A stretch of 64,000 nt of DNA from Anomaloglossus baeobatrachus (taxonomy: Eukaryota; Chordata; Amphibia; Anura; Aromobatidae): contig NC_134364.1 of assembly GCF_048569485.1 (NCBI RefSeq), positions 128,503,089 through 128,567,088 on the forward strand, given 5' to 3'. Position 1 is the first letter of the stretch, and each line of letters starts with the position of its first letter. A model generated the notes under the pieces. It saw nothing but the letters and a program-made list of their open reading frames with translations, had not been told where the DNA came from and made no database searches. Shown piece by piece: positions 12,101-24,300 of this stretch. Position numbers and translations under genes: made by a program.

Positions 12101-15100
12101 ATGGGGGCGGTAGTGATGGTGTGTGCGGTGATGATGGGGGCGGTAGTGATGGTGTGTGCAATGATGATGGGGGCGGTAGTGATGGTGTGTACGGTGATGA
12201 TGGGGGCGGTAGTGACGGTGTGTATGGTGATGATGGGGGCGGTAGTGACGGTGTGTACGGTGATGATGGGGGCGGTAGTGATGGTGTGTATGGTGATGAT
12301 GGCGGCGGTAGTGATGGTGTGTACGGTGATGATGGGGGCGGTAGTGATGGTGTGTACGGTGATGATGGGGGCGGTAGTGATGGTGTGTGCGGTGATGATG
12401 GGGGCGGTAGTGACGGTGTGTATGGTGATGATGGGGGCGGTGGTGATGGTGTGTATGGTGATGATGGGGGCGGTAGTGATGGTGTGTACCGTGATGATGG
12501 GGGCGGTAGTGATGGTGTGTATGGTGATGATGGGGGCGGTAGTGCTGGTGTGTATGGTGATGATGGGGGCGGTAGTGATGGTGTGTACGGTGATGATGGG
12601 GGCGGTAGTGACGGTGTGTACGGTGATGATGGGGGCGGTAGTGATGGTGTGTATGGTGATGATGGGGGCGGTAGTGATGGTGTGTATGGTGATGATGGGG
12701 GCGGTAGTGATGGTGTGTGCGGTGATGATGGGGGCGGTAGTGATGGTGTGTGCGGTGATGATGGGGGCGGTAGTGATGGTGTGTACGGTGATGATGGGGG
12801 CAGTAGTGATGGTGTGTGCAGTGATGATGGGGGCGGTAGTGACTGTGTGTATGGTGATGATGGGGGCGGTAGTGATGGTGTGTACGGTGATGATGGGGGC
12901 GGTAGTGATGGTGTGAATGGTGATGATGGGGGCGGTAGTGATGGTGTGTACGGTGATGATGGGGGCGGTAGTGATAGTGTGAATGGTGATGATGGGGGCG
13001 GTAGTGATGGTGTGTATGGTGATGATGGGGGCGGTAGTGATGGTGTGTACGGTGATGATGGGGGCGGTAGTGATGGTGTGTATGGTGATGATGGGGGCGG
13101 TAGTGATGGTGTGTGCGGTGATGATGGGGGCGGTAGTGACGGTGTGTATGGTGATGATGGGGGCGGTGGTGATGGTGTGTATGGTGATGATGGGGGCGGT
13201 AGTGATGGTGTGTACGGTGATTATGGGGGCGGTAGTGATGGTGTGTACGGTGATGATGGGGGCGGTAGTGATGGTGTGTATGGTGATGATGGGGGCGGTA
13301 GTGACGGTGTGTATGATGATGATGGGGGCGGTAGTGCTGGTGTGTATGGTGATGATGGGGGCGGTAGTGATGGTGTGTATGGTGATGATGGGGGCGGTAG
13401 TGATGGTGTGTATGGTGATGATGGCGGCGGTAGTGATGGTGTGTATGGTGATGATGGGGGCGGTAGTGATGGTGTGTATGGTGATGATGGGGGCGGTAGT
13501 GATGGTGTGTATGGTGATGATGGGGGCGGTAGTGATGGTGTGTGCAGTGATGATGGGGGCAGTAGTGACGGTGTGTACGGTGATGATGGGGGTGGTAGTG
13601 CTGGTGTGTATGGTGATGATGGGGGCGGTAGTGATGGTGTGTATGGTGATGATGGGGGCGGTAGTGATGGTGTGTATGGTGATGATGGGGGCGGTAGTGA
13701 TGGTGTGTATGGTGATGATGGGGGCGGTAGTGACGGTGTGTATGGTGATGATGGGGGCGGTAGTGATGGTGTGTATGGTGATGATGGGGGCGGTAGTGAT
13801 GGTGTGTACGGTGATGATGGGGGCGGTAGTGATGGTGTGTATGGTGATGATGGGGGCGGTAGTGCTGGTGTGTACGGTGATGATGGGGGCGGTAGTGATG
13901 GTGTGTATGGTGATGATGGGGGCGGTAGTGATGGTGTGTATGGTGATGATGGGGGCGGTAGTGATGGTGTGTATGGTGATGATGGGGCGGTAGTGACGGT
14001 GTGTATGATGATGATGGGGGCGGTAGTGCTGGTGTGTACGGTGATGATGGGGGCGGTAGTGATGGTGTGTATGGTGATGATGGGGGTGGTAGTGATGGTG
14101 TGTGCAGTGATGATGGGGGCGGTAGTGATGGTGTGTATGGTGATGATGGGGGCGGTGGTGATGGTGTGTGCGGTGATGATGGGGGCGGTAGTGATGGTGT
14201 GTACGGTGATGATGGGGGTGGTAGTGCTGGTGTGTACGGTGATGATGGGGGCGGTAGTGATGGTGTGTATGGTGATGATGGGGGCGGTAGTGCTGGTGTG
14301 TATGGTGATGATGGGGGCTGTAGTGATGGTGTGTATGGTGATGATGGGGGCGGTAGTGCTGGTGTGTACGGTGATGATGGGGGCGGTAGTGATGGTGTGT
14401 ATGGTGATGATGGGGGTGGTAGTGATGGTGTGTGCAGTGATGATGGGGGCAGTAGTGACGGTGTGTACGGTGATGATGGGGGTGGTAGTGCTGGTGTGTA
14501 CGGTGATGATGGGGGCGGTAGTGACGGTGTGTACGGTAATGATGGGGGCGGTAGTGCTGGTGTGTACGGTGATGATGGGGGCGGTAGTGATGGTGTGTAT
14601 GGTGATGATGGGGGCGGTAGTGCTGGTGTGTACGGTGATGATGGGGGCGGTAGTGCTGGTGTGTATGGTGATGATGGGGGCGGTAGTGATGGTGTGTATG
14701 GTGATGATGGGGGCGGTAGTGATGGTGTGTACAGTGATGATGGGGGCGGTAGTGATGGTGTGTATGGTGATGATGGGGGCTTTAGTGATGGTGTGTACGG
14801 TGATGATGGGGGCGGTAGTGATGGTGTGTATGGTGATGATGGGGGCGGTAGTGCTGGTGTGTGCAGTGATGATGGGGGCGGTAGTGCTGGTGTGTATGGT
14901 GATGATGGGGGCGGTAGTGATGGTGTGTGCAGTGATGATGGGGGCGGTAGTGATGGTGTGTGCGGTGATGATGGGGGCGGTAGTGACGGTGTGTATGGTG
15001 ATGATGGGGGCGGTAGTGATGGTGTGTATGGTGATGATGGGGGCGGTAGTGCTGGTGTGTATGGTGATGATGGGGGCGGTAGTGATGGTGTGTATGGTGA

Positions 15101-18100
15101 TGATGGGGGCGGTAGTGATGGTGTGTGCAGTGATGATGGGGGCGGTAGTGATGGTGTGTACGGTGATGATGGGGGCGGTAGTGATGATGTGTACGGTGAT
15201 GATGGGGGCGGTAGTGATGGTGTGTGCGGTGATGATGGGGGCGGTAGTGATGGTGTGTATGGTGATGATGGGGGCGGTAGTGATGGTGTGTGCAGTGATG
15301 ATGGGGGCGGTAGTGATGGTGTGTGCGGTGATGATGGGGGCGGTAGTGATGGTGTGTGCGGTGATGATGGGGGCGGTAGTGATGGTGTGTGCGGTGATGA
15401 TGGGGGCGGTAGTGATGGTGTGTGCGGTGATGATGGGGGCGGTAGTGATGGTGTGTGCGGTGATGATGGGGGCGGTAGTGATGGTGTGTGCGGTGATGAT
15501 GGGGGCGGTAGTGATGGTGTGTGCGGTGATGATGGGGGCGGTAGTGATGGTGTGTATGGTGATGATGGGGGCGGTAGTGATGGTGTGTATGGTGATGATG
15601 GGGGCGGTAGTGATGGTGTGTATGGTGATGATGGGGGGCGGTAGTGATGGTGTGTATGGTGATGATGGGGGCGGTAGTGATGGTGTGTGCGGTGATGATG
15701 GGGGCGGTAGTGATGGTGTGTGCAGTGATGATGGGGGCGGTAGTGACGGTGTGTGCGGTGATGATGGGGGCGGTAGTGACGGTGTGTATGGTGATGATGG
15801 GGGCGGTAGTGATGGTGTGTATGGTGATGATGGCGGCGGTAGTGATGGTGTGTACGGTGATGATGGGGGCAGTAGTGATGGTGTGTACGGTGATGATGGG
15901 GGCGGTAGTGATGGTGTGTATGGTGATGAAGGGGGCGGTAGTGATGGTGTGTACGGTGATGATGGGGGCGGTGGTGATGGTGTGTGCGGTGATGATGGGG
16001 GCGGTAGTGATGGTGTGTACGGTGATGATGGGGGCGGTAGTGATGGTGTGTATGGTGATGATGGAGGCGGTAGTGACGGTGTGTACGGTGATGATGGGGG
16101 CGGTAGTGATGATGTGTACGGTGATGATGGGGGCGGTAGTGATGGTGTGTGCGGTGATGATGGGGGCGGTAGTGATGGTGTGTATGGTGATGATGGGGGC
16201 GGTAGTGATGGTGTGTGCAGTGATGATGGGGGCGGTAGTGATGGTGTGTGCGGTGATGATGGGGGCGGTAGTGATGGTGTGTGCGGTGATGATGGGGGCG
16301 GTAGTGATGGTGTGTGCGGTGATGATGGGGGCGGTAGTGATGGTGTGTGCGGTGATGATGGGGGCGGTAGTGATGGTGTGTGCGGTGATGATGGGGGCGG
16401 TAGTGATGGTGTGTGCGGTGATGATGGGGGCGGTAGTGATGGTGTGTGCGGTGATGATGGGGGCGGTAGTGATGGTGTGTATGGTGATGATGGGGGCGGT
16501 AGTGATGGTGTGTATGGTGATGATGGGGGCGGTAGTGATGGTGTGTATGGTGATGATGGGGGCGGTAGTGATGGTGTGTATGGTGATGATGGGGGCGGTA
16601 GTGATGGTGTGTGCGGTGATGATGGGGGCGGTAGTGATGGTGTGTACGGTGATGATGGGGGCGGTAGTGATGGTGTGTGCGGTGATGATGGGGGCGGTAG
16701 TGACGGTGTGTATGGTGATGATGGGGGCGGTAGTGATGGTGTGTATGGTGATGATGGCGGCGGTAGTGATGGTGTGTACGGTGATGATGGGGGCAGTAGT
16801 GATGGTGTGTACGGTGATGATGGGGGCGGTAGTGATGGTGTGTATGGTGATGAAGGGGGCGGTAGTGATGGTGTGTACGGTGATGATGGGGGCGGTGGTG
16901 ATGGTGTGTGCGGTGATGATGGGGGCGGTAGTGATGGTGTGTATGGTGATGATGGGGGCGGTAGTGATGGTGTGTATGGTGATGATGGGGGCGGTAGTGA
17001 TGGTGTGTATGGTGATGATGGGGGCGGTAGTGATGGTGTGTATGGTGATGATGGGGGCGGTAGTGATGGTGTGTATGGTGATGATGGGGGCGGTAGTGAT
17101 GGTGTGTGCGGTGATGATGGGGGCGGTAGTGATGGTGTGTGCAGTGATGATGGGGGCGGTAGTGACGGTGTGTATGGTGATGATGGAGGCGGTAGTGATG
17201 GTGTGTATGGTGATGATGGGGGCGGTAGTGATGGTGTGTATGGTGATGATGGGGGCGGTAGTGATGGTGTGTACGGTGATGATGGGGGCGGTAGTGATGG
17301 TGTGAATGGTGATGATGGGGGCGATAGTGATGGTGTGTATGGTGATGATGGGGGCGGTAGTGATGGTGTGCATGGTGATGATGGGGGCGGTAGTGATGGT
17401 GTGTACGGTGATGATGGGGGTGGTAGTGATGGTGTGTACGGTGATGATGGGGGTGGTAGTGATGGTGTGTATGGTGATGATGGGGGCGATAGTGATGGTG
17501 TGTGCGGTGATGATGGGGGCGGTAGTGCTGGTGTGTACGGTGATGATGGGGGCGGTAGTGATGGTGTGTACGGTGATGATGGGGGCGGTAGTGATGGTGT
17601 GTACGGTGATGATGGGGGCGGTAGTGATGGTGTGTACGGTGATGATGGGGCGGTAGTGATAGTGTGAATGGTGATGATGGGGGCGGTAGTGATGGTGTGT
17701 ATGGTGATGATGGCGGCGGTAGTGATGGTGTGTACGGTGATGATGGGGGCGGTAGTGATGGTGTGTACGGTGATGATGGGGGCGGTAGTGATGGTGTGTG
17801 CGGTGATGATGGGGGCGGTAGTGACGGTGTGTATGGTGATGATGGGGGCGGTGGTGATGGTGTGTATGGTGATGATGGGGGCGGTAGTGATGGTGTGTAT
17901 GGTGATGATGGGGGCGGTAGTGATGGTGTGTATGTTGATGATGGGGGCGGTAGTGATGGTGTGTATGGTGATGATGGGGGCGGTAGTGATGGTGTGTATG
18001 GTGATGATGGTGGCGGTAGTGATGGTGTGTACGGTGATGATGGGGGCGGTAGTGATGGTGTGTACGGTGATGATGGGGGCGGTAGTGATGGTGTGTACGG

Positions 18101-21100
18101 TGATGATGGGGGCGGTAGTGATAGTGTGAATGGTGATGATGGGGGCGGTAGTGATGGTGTGTATGGTGATGATGGCGGCGGTAGTGATGGTGTGTATGGT
18201 GATGATGGGGGCGGTAGTGATGGTGTGTACGGTGATGATGGGGGCGGTAGTGATGGTGTGTGCGGTGATGATGGGGGCGGTAGTGACGGTGTGTATGGTG
18301 ATGATGGGGGCGGTGGTGATGGTGTGTATGGTGATGATGGGGGCGGTAGTGCTGGTGTGTACGGTGATGATGGAGGCGGTAGTGATGGTGTGTATTGTGA
18401 TGATGGGGGCGGTAGTGATGGTGTGTATGTTGATGATGGGGGCGATAGTGATGGTGTGTATGGTGATGATGGGGGCGGTAGTGATGGTGTGTACGGTGAT
18501 GATGGGGGCGGTAGTGATGGTGTGTATGGTGATGATGGGGGCGGTAGTGATGGTGTGTATGGTGATGATGGGGGCGGTAGTGATGGTGTGTACGGTGATG
18601 ATGGGGGCGGTAGTGCTGGTGTGTACGGTGATGATGGGGGCGGTAGTGATGGTGTGTGCGGTGATGATGGGGGCGGTAGTGATGGTGTGTATGTTGATGA
18701 TGGGGGCGATAGTGATGGTGTGTATGGTGATGATGGGGGCGGTAGTGATGGTGTGTATGGTGATGATGGTGGCGGTAGTGACGGTGTGTACAGTGATGAT
18801 GGGGGCGGTAGTGATGGTGTGTATGGTGATGATGGGGGCGGTAGTGCTGGTGTGTGCGGTGATGATGGGGGCGGTAGTGATGGTGTGTATGGTGATGATG
18901 GGGGCGGTAGTGATGGTGTGTGCGGTGATGATGGGGGCGGTAGTGATGGTGTGTATGGTGATGATGGGGGCGGTAGTGATGGTGTGTGCGGTGATGATGG
19001 GGGCGGTAGTGATGGTGTGTGCGGTGATGATGGGGGCGCTAGTGACGGTGTGTGCGGTGATGATGGGGGCGGTAGTGATGGTGTGTACGGTGATGATGGG
19101 GGCAGTAGTGATGGTGTGTGCAGTGATGATGGGGGCGGTAGTGACGGTGTGTATGGTGATGATGGGGGCGGTAGTGATGGTGTGTACGGTGATGATGGGG
19201 GCGGTAGTGATGGTGTGAATGGTGATGATGGGGGCGGTAGTGATGGTGTGTGCGGTGATGATGGGGGCGGTAGTGATGGTGTGTATGGTGATGATGGGGG
19301 CGGTAGTGATGGTGTGTGCGGTGATGATGGGGGCGGTAGTGACGGTGTGTATGGTGATGATGGGGGCGGTGGTGATGGTGTGTATGGTGATGATGGGGGC
19401 GATAGTGATGGTGTGTACGGTGATTATGGGGGCGGTAGTGATGGTGTGTACGGTGATGATGGGGGCGGTAGTGATGGTGTGTATGGTGATGATGGGGGCG
19501 GTAGTGACGGTGTGTATGATGATGATGGGGGCGGTAGTGCTGGTGTGTATGGTGATGATGGGGGCGGTAGTGATGGTGTGTATGGTGATGATGGGGGTGG
19601 TAGTGCTGGTGTGTACGGTGATGATGGGGGCGGTAGTGATGGTGTGTATGGTGATGATGGGGGCGGTAGTGATGGTGTGTATGGTGATGATGGGGGCGGT
19701 AGTGATGGTGTGTGCAGTGATGATGGGGCAGTAGTGACGGTGTGTACGGTGATGATGGGGGTGGTAGTGCTGGTGTGTACGGTGATGATGGGGGCGGTAG
19801 TGACGGTGTGTATGGTGATGATGGGGGCGGTAGTGATGGTGTGTATGGTGATGATGGGGGCGGTAGTGATGGTGTGTATGGTGATGATGGGGGCGGTAGT
19901 GATGGTGTGTATGGTGATGATGGGGGCGGTAGTGATGGTGTGTACGGTGATGATAGGGGCGGTAGTGAAGGTGTGTCCAGTGACGATGGGGGCGGTAGTG
20001 ATGGTGTGTATGGTGATGATGGGGGCGGTAGTGATGGTGTGTATGGTGATGATGGGGGCGGTAGTGATGGTGTGTATGGTGATGATGGGGGCGGTAGTGC
20101 TGGTGTGTATGGTGATGATGGGGGCGGTAGTGATGGTGTGTATGGTGATGATGGGGGCGGTAGTGATGGTGTGTATGGTGATGATGGGGGCGGTAGTGAT
20201 GGTGTGTATGGTGATGATGGGGGCGGTAGTGATGGTGTGTATGGTGATGATGGGGGCGGTAGTGACGGTGTGTATGGTGATGATGGGGGCGGTAGTGCTG
20301 GTGTGTGCAGTGATGATGGGGGCGGTAGTGATGGTGTGTGCAGTGATGATGGGGGCGGTAGTGATGGTGTGTATGGTGATGATGGGGGCGGTAGTGATGG
20401 TGTGTGCGGTGATGATGGGGGCGGTAGTGATGGTGTGTGCGGTGATGATGGGGGCGGTAGTGATGGTGTGTGCGGTGATGATGGGGGCGGTAGTGATGGT
20501 GTGTGCGGTGATGATGGGGGCGGTAGTGATGGTGTGTGCGGTGATGATGGGGGCGGTAGTGATGGTGTGTATGGTGATGATGAGGGCGGTAGTGATGGTG
20601 TGTATGGTGATGATGGGGGCGGTAGTGATGGTGTGTACGGTGATGATGGGGGCGGTAGTGATGGTGTGTGCGGTGATGATGGGGGCGGTAGTGACGGTGT
20701 GTATGGTGATGATGGGGGCGGTAGTGATGGTGTGTATGGTGATGATGGGGGCGGTAGTGATGGTGTGTACGGTGATGATGGGGGCGGTAGTGATGGTGTG
20801 TGCGGTGATGATGGGGGCGGTGGTGATGGTGTGTATGGTGATGATGGGGGTGGTAGTGATGGTGTGTACGGTGATGATGGGGGCGGTAGTGATGATGTGT
20901 ACGGTGATGATGGGGGCGGTAGTGATGGTGTGTATGGTGATGATGGGGGCGGTAGTGATGGTGTGTATGGTGATGATGGGGGCGGTAGTGATGGTGTGTG
21001 CGGTGATGATGGGGGCGGTAGTGATGGTGTGTGCGGTGATGATGGGGGCGGTAGTGATGGTGTGTGCGGTGATGATGGGGGCGGTAGTGATGGTGTGTAT

Positions 21101-21240
21101 GGTGATGATGGGGGCGGTAGTGATGGTGTGTGCGGTGATGATGGGGGCGGTAGTGATGGTGTGTGCGGTGATGATGGGGGCGGTAGTGATGGTGTGTATG
21201 GTGATGATGGGGGCGGTAGTGATGGTGTGTGCGGTGATGA
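6171..21240 (+). repeat. 33-bp minisatellite, block B (about 457 units)
   Basis: Continuation of the same unit. Marker variants define sub-blocks. GATTATGGGGG units cluster at 6,290-7,290. GATGTTGGGGG occurs at 6,323, 6,686 and 7,313 (steps of 11 and 19 units). A 28-unit block carrying AGTGATGATGTG and GATGAAGGGGG occurs twice (15,181/16,106 and 15,925/16,849). Units of 32 or 34 bp, with one G fewer or more in the G run, occur near 11,840, 13,985, 15,635, 17,650 and 19,727 and shift every reading frame. No coding sequence is supported. Confidence 0.95.
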
Positions 21241-21330
21241 TGGGGCGGTAGTGCCGGTGTGTGTGAAGTGATGATGGGGGCGGTAGTGCCGGTCTGTGTG
21301 AGGTGATGATGGGGGGGGGGCGGTAGTGAT
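21241..21330 (+). repeat. Second copy of the variant-array junction with a 10-G run
   Basis: GTGCCGGTGTGTGTGAAGTG, then GTGCCGGTCTGTGTGAGGTG and a G10 run, reproduce the junction seen at about 6,093-6,175 in the same order. The markers that follow (GATTATGGGGG, GATGTTGGGGG, GGTTTGTCTGG at 21,440-21,545) also match those after 6,290. This is the seam of a duplication of about 15.2 kb within the array. Confidence 0.85.
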
Positions 21331-24300
21331 GGTGTGCTGGTGTGCGGTGATGATGGGGGCGGTAGTGATGGTGTGTATGGTGATGATGGGGGCGGTAGTG
21401 ATGGTGTGTATGGTGATGATGGGGGCGGTAGTGATGGTTTGTACGGTGATTATGGGGGCGGTAGTGATGGTGTGTATGGTGATGTTGGGGGCGGTAGTGA
21501 TGGTGTGTATGGTGATGATGGGGGCGGTAGTGACGGTTTGTCTGGTGATGATGGGGGCGGTAGTGATGGTGTGTACGGTGATGATGGGGGCGGTAGTGAT
21601 GGTGTGTGCAGTGATGATGGGGGCGGTAGTGATGGTGTGTACGGTGATGATGGGGGCGGTAGTGATGGTGTGTACGGTGATGATGGGGGCGGTAGTGATG
21701 GTGTGTATGGTGATGATGGGGGCGGTAGTGCTGGTGTGTATGGTGATGATGGGGGCGGTAGTGATGGTGTGTATGGTGATGATGGGGGCGGTAGTGATGG
21801 TGTGTATGGTGATGATGGGGGCGGTAGTGCTGGTGTGTGCAGTGATGATGGGGGCGGTAGTGCTGGTGTGTATGGTGATGATGGGGGCGGTAGTGATGGT
21901 GTGTATGGTGATGATGGGGGCGGTAGTGATGGTTTGTATGGTGATGATGGGGGCGGTAGTGATGGTGTGTATGGTGATGATGGGGGCGGTAGTGACGGTG
22001 TGTATGGTGATGATGGGGGCGGTAGTGATGGTGTGTGCAGTGATGATGGGGGCGGTAGTGATGGTGTGTCCAGTGATGATGGGGGCGGTAGTGATGGTGT
22101 GTATGGTGATGATGGGGGCGGTAGTGACGGTGTGTATGGTGATGATGGGGGCGGTAGTGACGGTGTGTATGGTGATGATGGGGGCGGTAGTGATGGTGTG
22201 TATGGTGATGATGGGGGCGGTAGTGATGGTGTGTGCGGTGATGATGGGGGCGGTAGTGATGGTGTGTATGGTGATGATGGGGGCGGTAGTGATGGTGTGT
22301 ATGGTGATGATGGGGGCGGTAGTGATGGTGTGTGCGGTGATGATGGGGGCGGTAGTGATGGTGTGTATGGTGATGATGGGGGCGGTAGTGACGGTGTGTA
22401 TGGTGATGATGGGGGCGGTAGTGACGGTGTGTGCAGTGATGATGGGGGCGGTAGTGATGGTGTGTATGGTGATGATGGGGGCGGTAGTGATGGTGTGTAT
22501 GGTGATGATGGGGGCGGTAGTGATGGTGTGTATGGTGATGATGGGGGCGGTAGTGATGGTGTGTCCAGTGATGATGGGGGCGTTAGTGATGGTGTGTATG
22601 GTGATGATGGGGGCGGTAGTGCTGGTGTGTATGGTGATGATGGGGGCGGTAGTGATGGTGTGTGCAGTGATGATGGGGGCGGTAGTGATGGTGTGTATGG
22701 TGATAATGGGGGCGGTAGTGACGGTGTGTGCGGTGATGATGGGGGCGGTAGTGATGGTGTGTGCGGTGATGATGGGGGCGATAGTGATGGTGTGTATGGT
22801 GATGATGGGGTCGGTAGTGATGGTGTGTATGGTGATGATGGGGGCGGTAGTGATGGTGTGTATGGTGATGATGGGGGCGGTAGTGATGGTGTGTGCGGTG
22901 ATGATGGGGGCGGTAGTGACGGTGTGTATGGTGATGATGGGGGCGGTAGTGACGGTGTGTGCGGTGATGATGGGGGCGGTAGTGCTGGTGTGTGCGGTGA
23001 TGATGGGGGCGGTAGTGATGGTGTGTATGGTGATGATGGGGGCAGTAGTGATGGTGTGTATGGTGATGATGGGGGCGGTTGTGACGGTGTGTGCGGTGAT
23101 GATGGGGGCGGTAGTGATGGTGTGTATGGTGATGATGGGGGCGGTAGTGACGGTGTGTGCGGTGATGATGGGGCGGTAGTGATGGTGTGTATGGTGATGA
23201 TGGGGGCGGTAGTGATGGTGTGTACGGTAATGATGGGGGCGGTAGTGATGGTGTGTATGGTGATGATGGGGGCGGTAGTGATGGTGTGTATGGTGATGAT
23301 GGGGGCGGTAGTGATGGTGTGTGCGGTGATGATGGGGGCGGTAGTGACGGTGTGTGCGGTGATGATGGGGGCGGTAGTGACGGTGTGTATGGTGATGATG
23401 GGGGCGGTAGTGATGGTGTGTGCAGTGATGATGGGGCCGTAGTGATGGTGTGTATGGAGATGATTGGGGCGGTAGTGATGGTGTGTATGGTGATGATGGG
23501 GGCGGTAGTGATGGTGTGTATGGTGATGATGGGGGCGGTAGTGACGGTGTGTGCGGTGATGATGGAGGCGGTAGTGACGGTGTGTGCGGTGATGATGGGG
23601 GCGGTAGTGATGGTGTGTGCAGTGATGATGGGGGCAGTAGTGACGGTGTGTGCGGTGATGATGGGGGCGGTAGTGACGGTGTGTGCGGTGATGATGGGGG
23701 CGGTAGTGAGGGTGTGTATGGTGATGATGGGGACGGTAGTGACGGTGTGTGGGGTGATGATGGGGGCAGTAGTGACGGTGTGTGCGGTGATGATGGGGGC
23801 GGTAGTGACGGTGTGTGCGGTGATGATGCGGGCGGTAGTGACGGTGTGTGCAGTGATGATGGGGGCGGTAGTGACGGTGTGTGCGGTGATGATGGGGGCG
23901 GTAGTGACGGTGTGTGCGGTGATGATGGGGGCGGTAGTGACGGTGTGTGCGGTGATGATGGGGGGCGGTAGTGATGGTGTGTATGGTGATGATGGAGGCG
24001 GTAGTGACGGTGTGTGCGGTGATGATGGGGGCGGTAGTGACGGTGTGTATGGTGATGATGGGGGTGGTAGTGATGGTGTGTATGGTGATGATGGGGGCGG
24101 TAGTGATGGTGTGTGCAGTGATGATGGGGGCGGTAGTGATGGTGTGTATGGTGATGATGGAGGCGGTAGTGACGGTGTGTGCGGTGATGATGGGGGCGGT
24201 AGTGACGGTGTGTGCGGTGATGATGGGGGTGGTAGTGATGGTGTGTATGGTGATGATGGGGGCGGTAGTGATGGTGTGTGCAGTGATGATGGGGCGGTAG

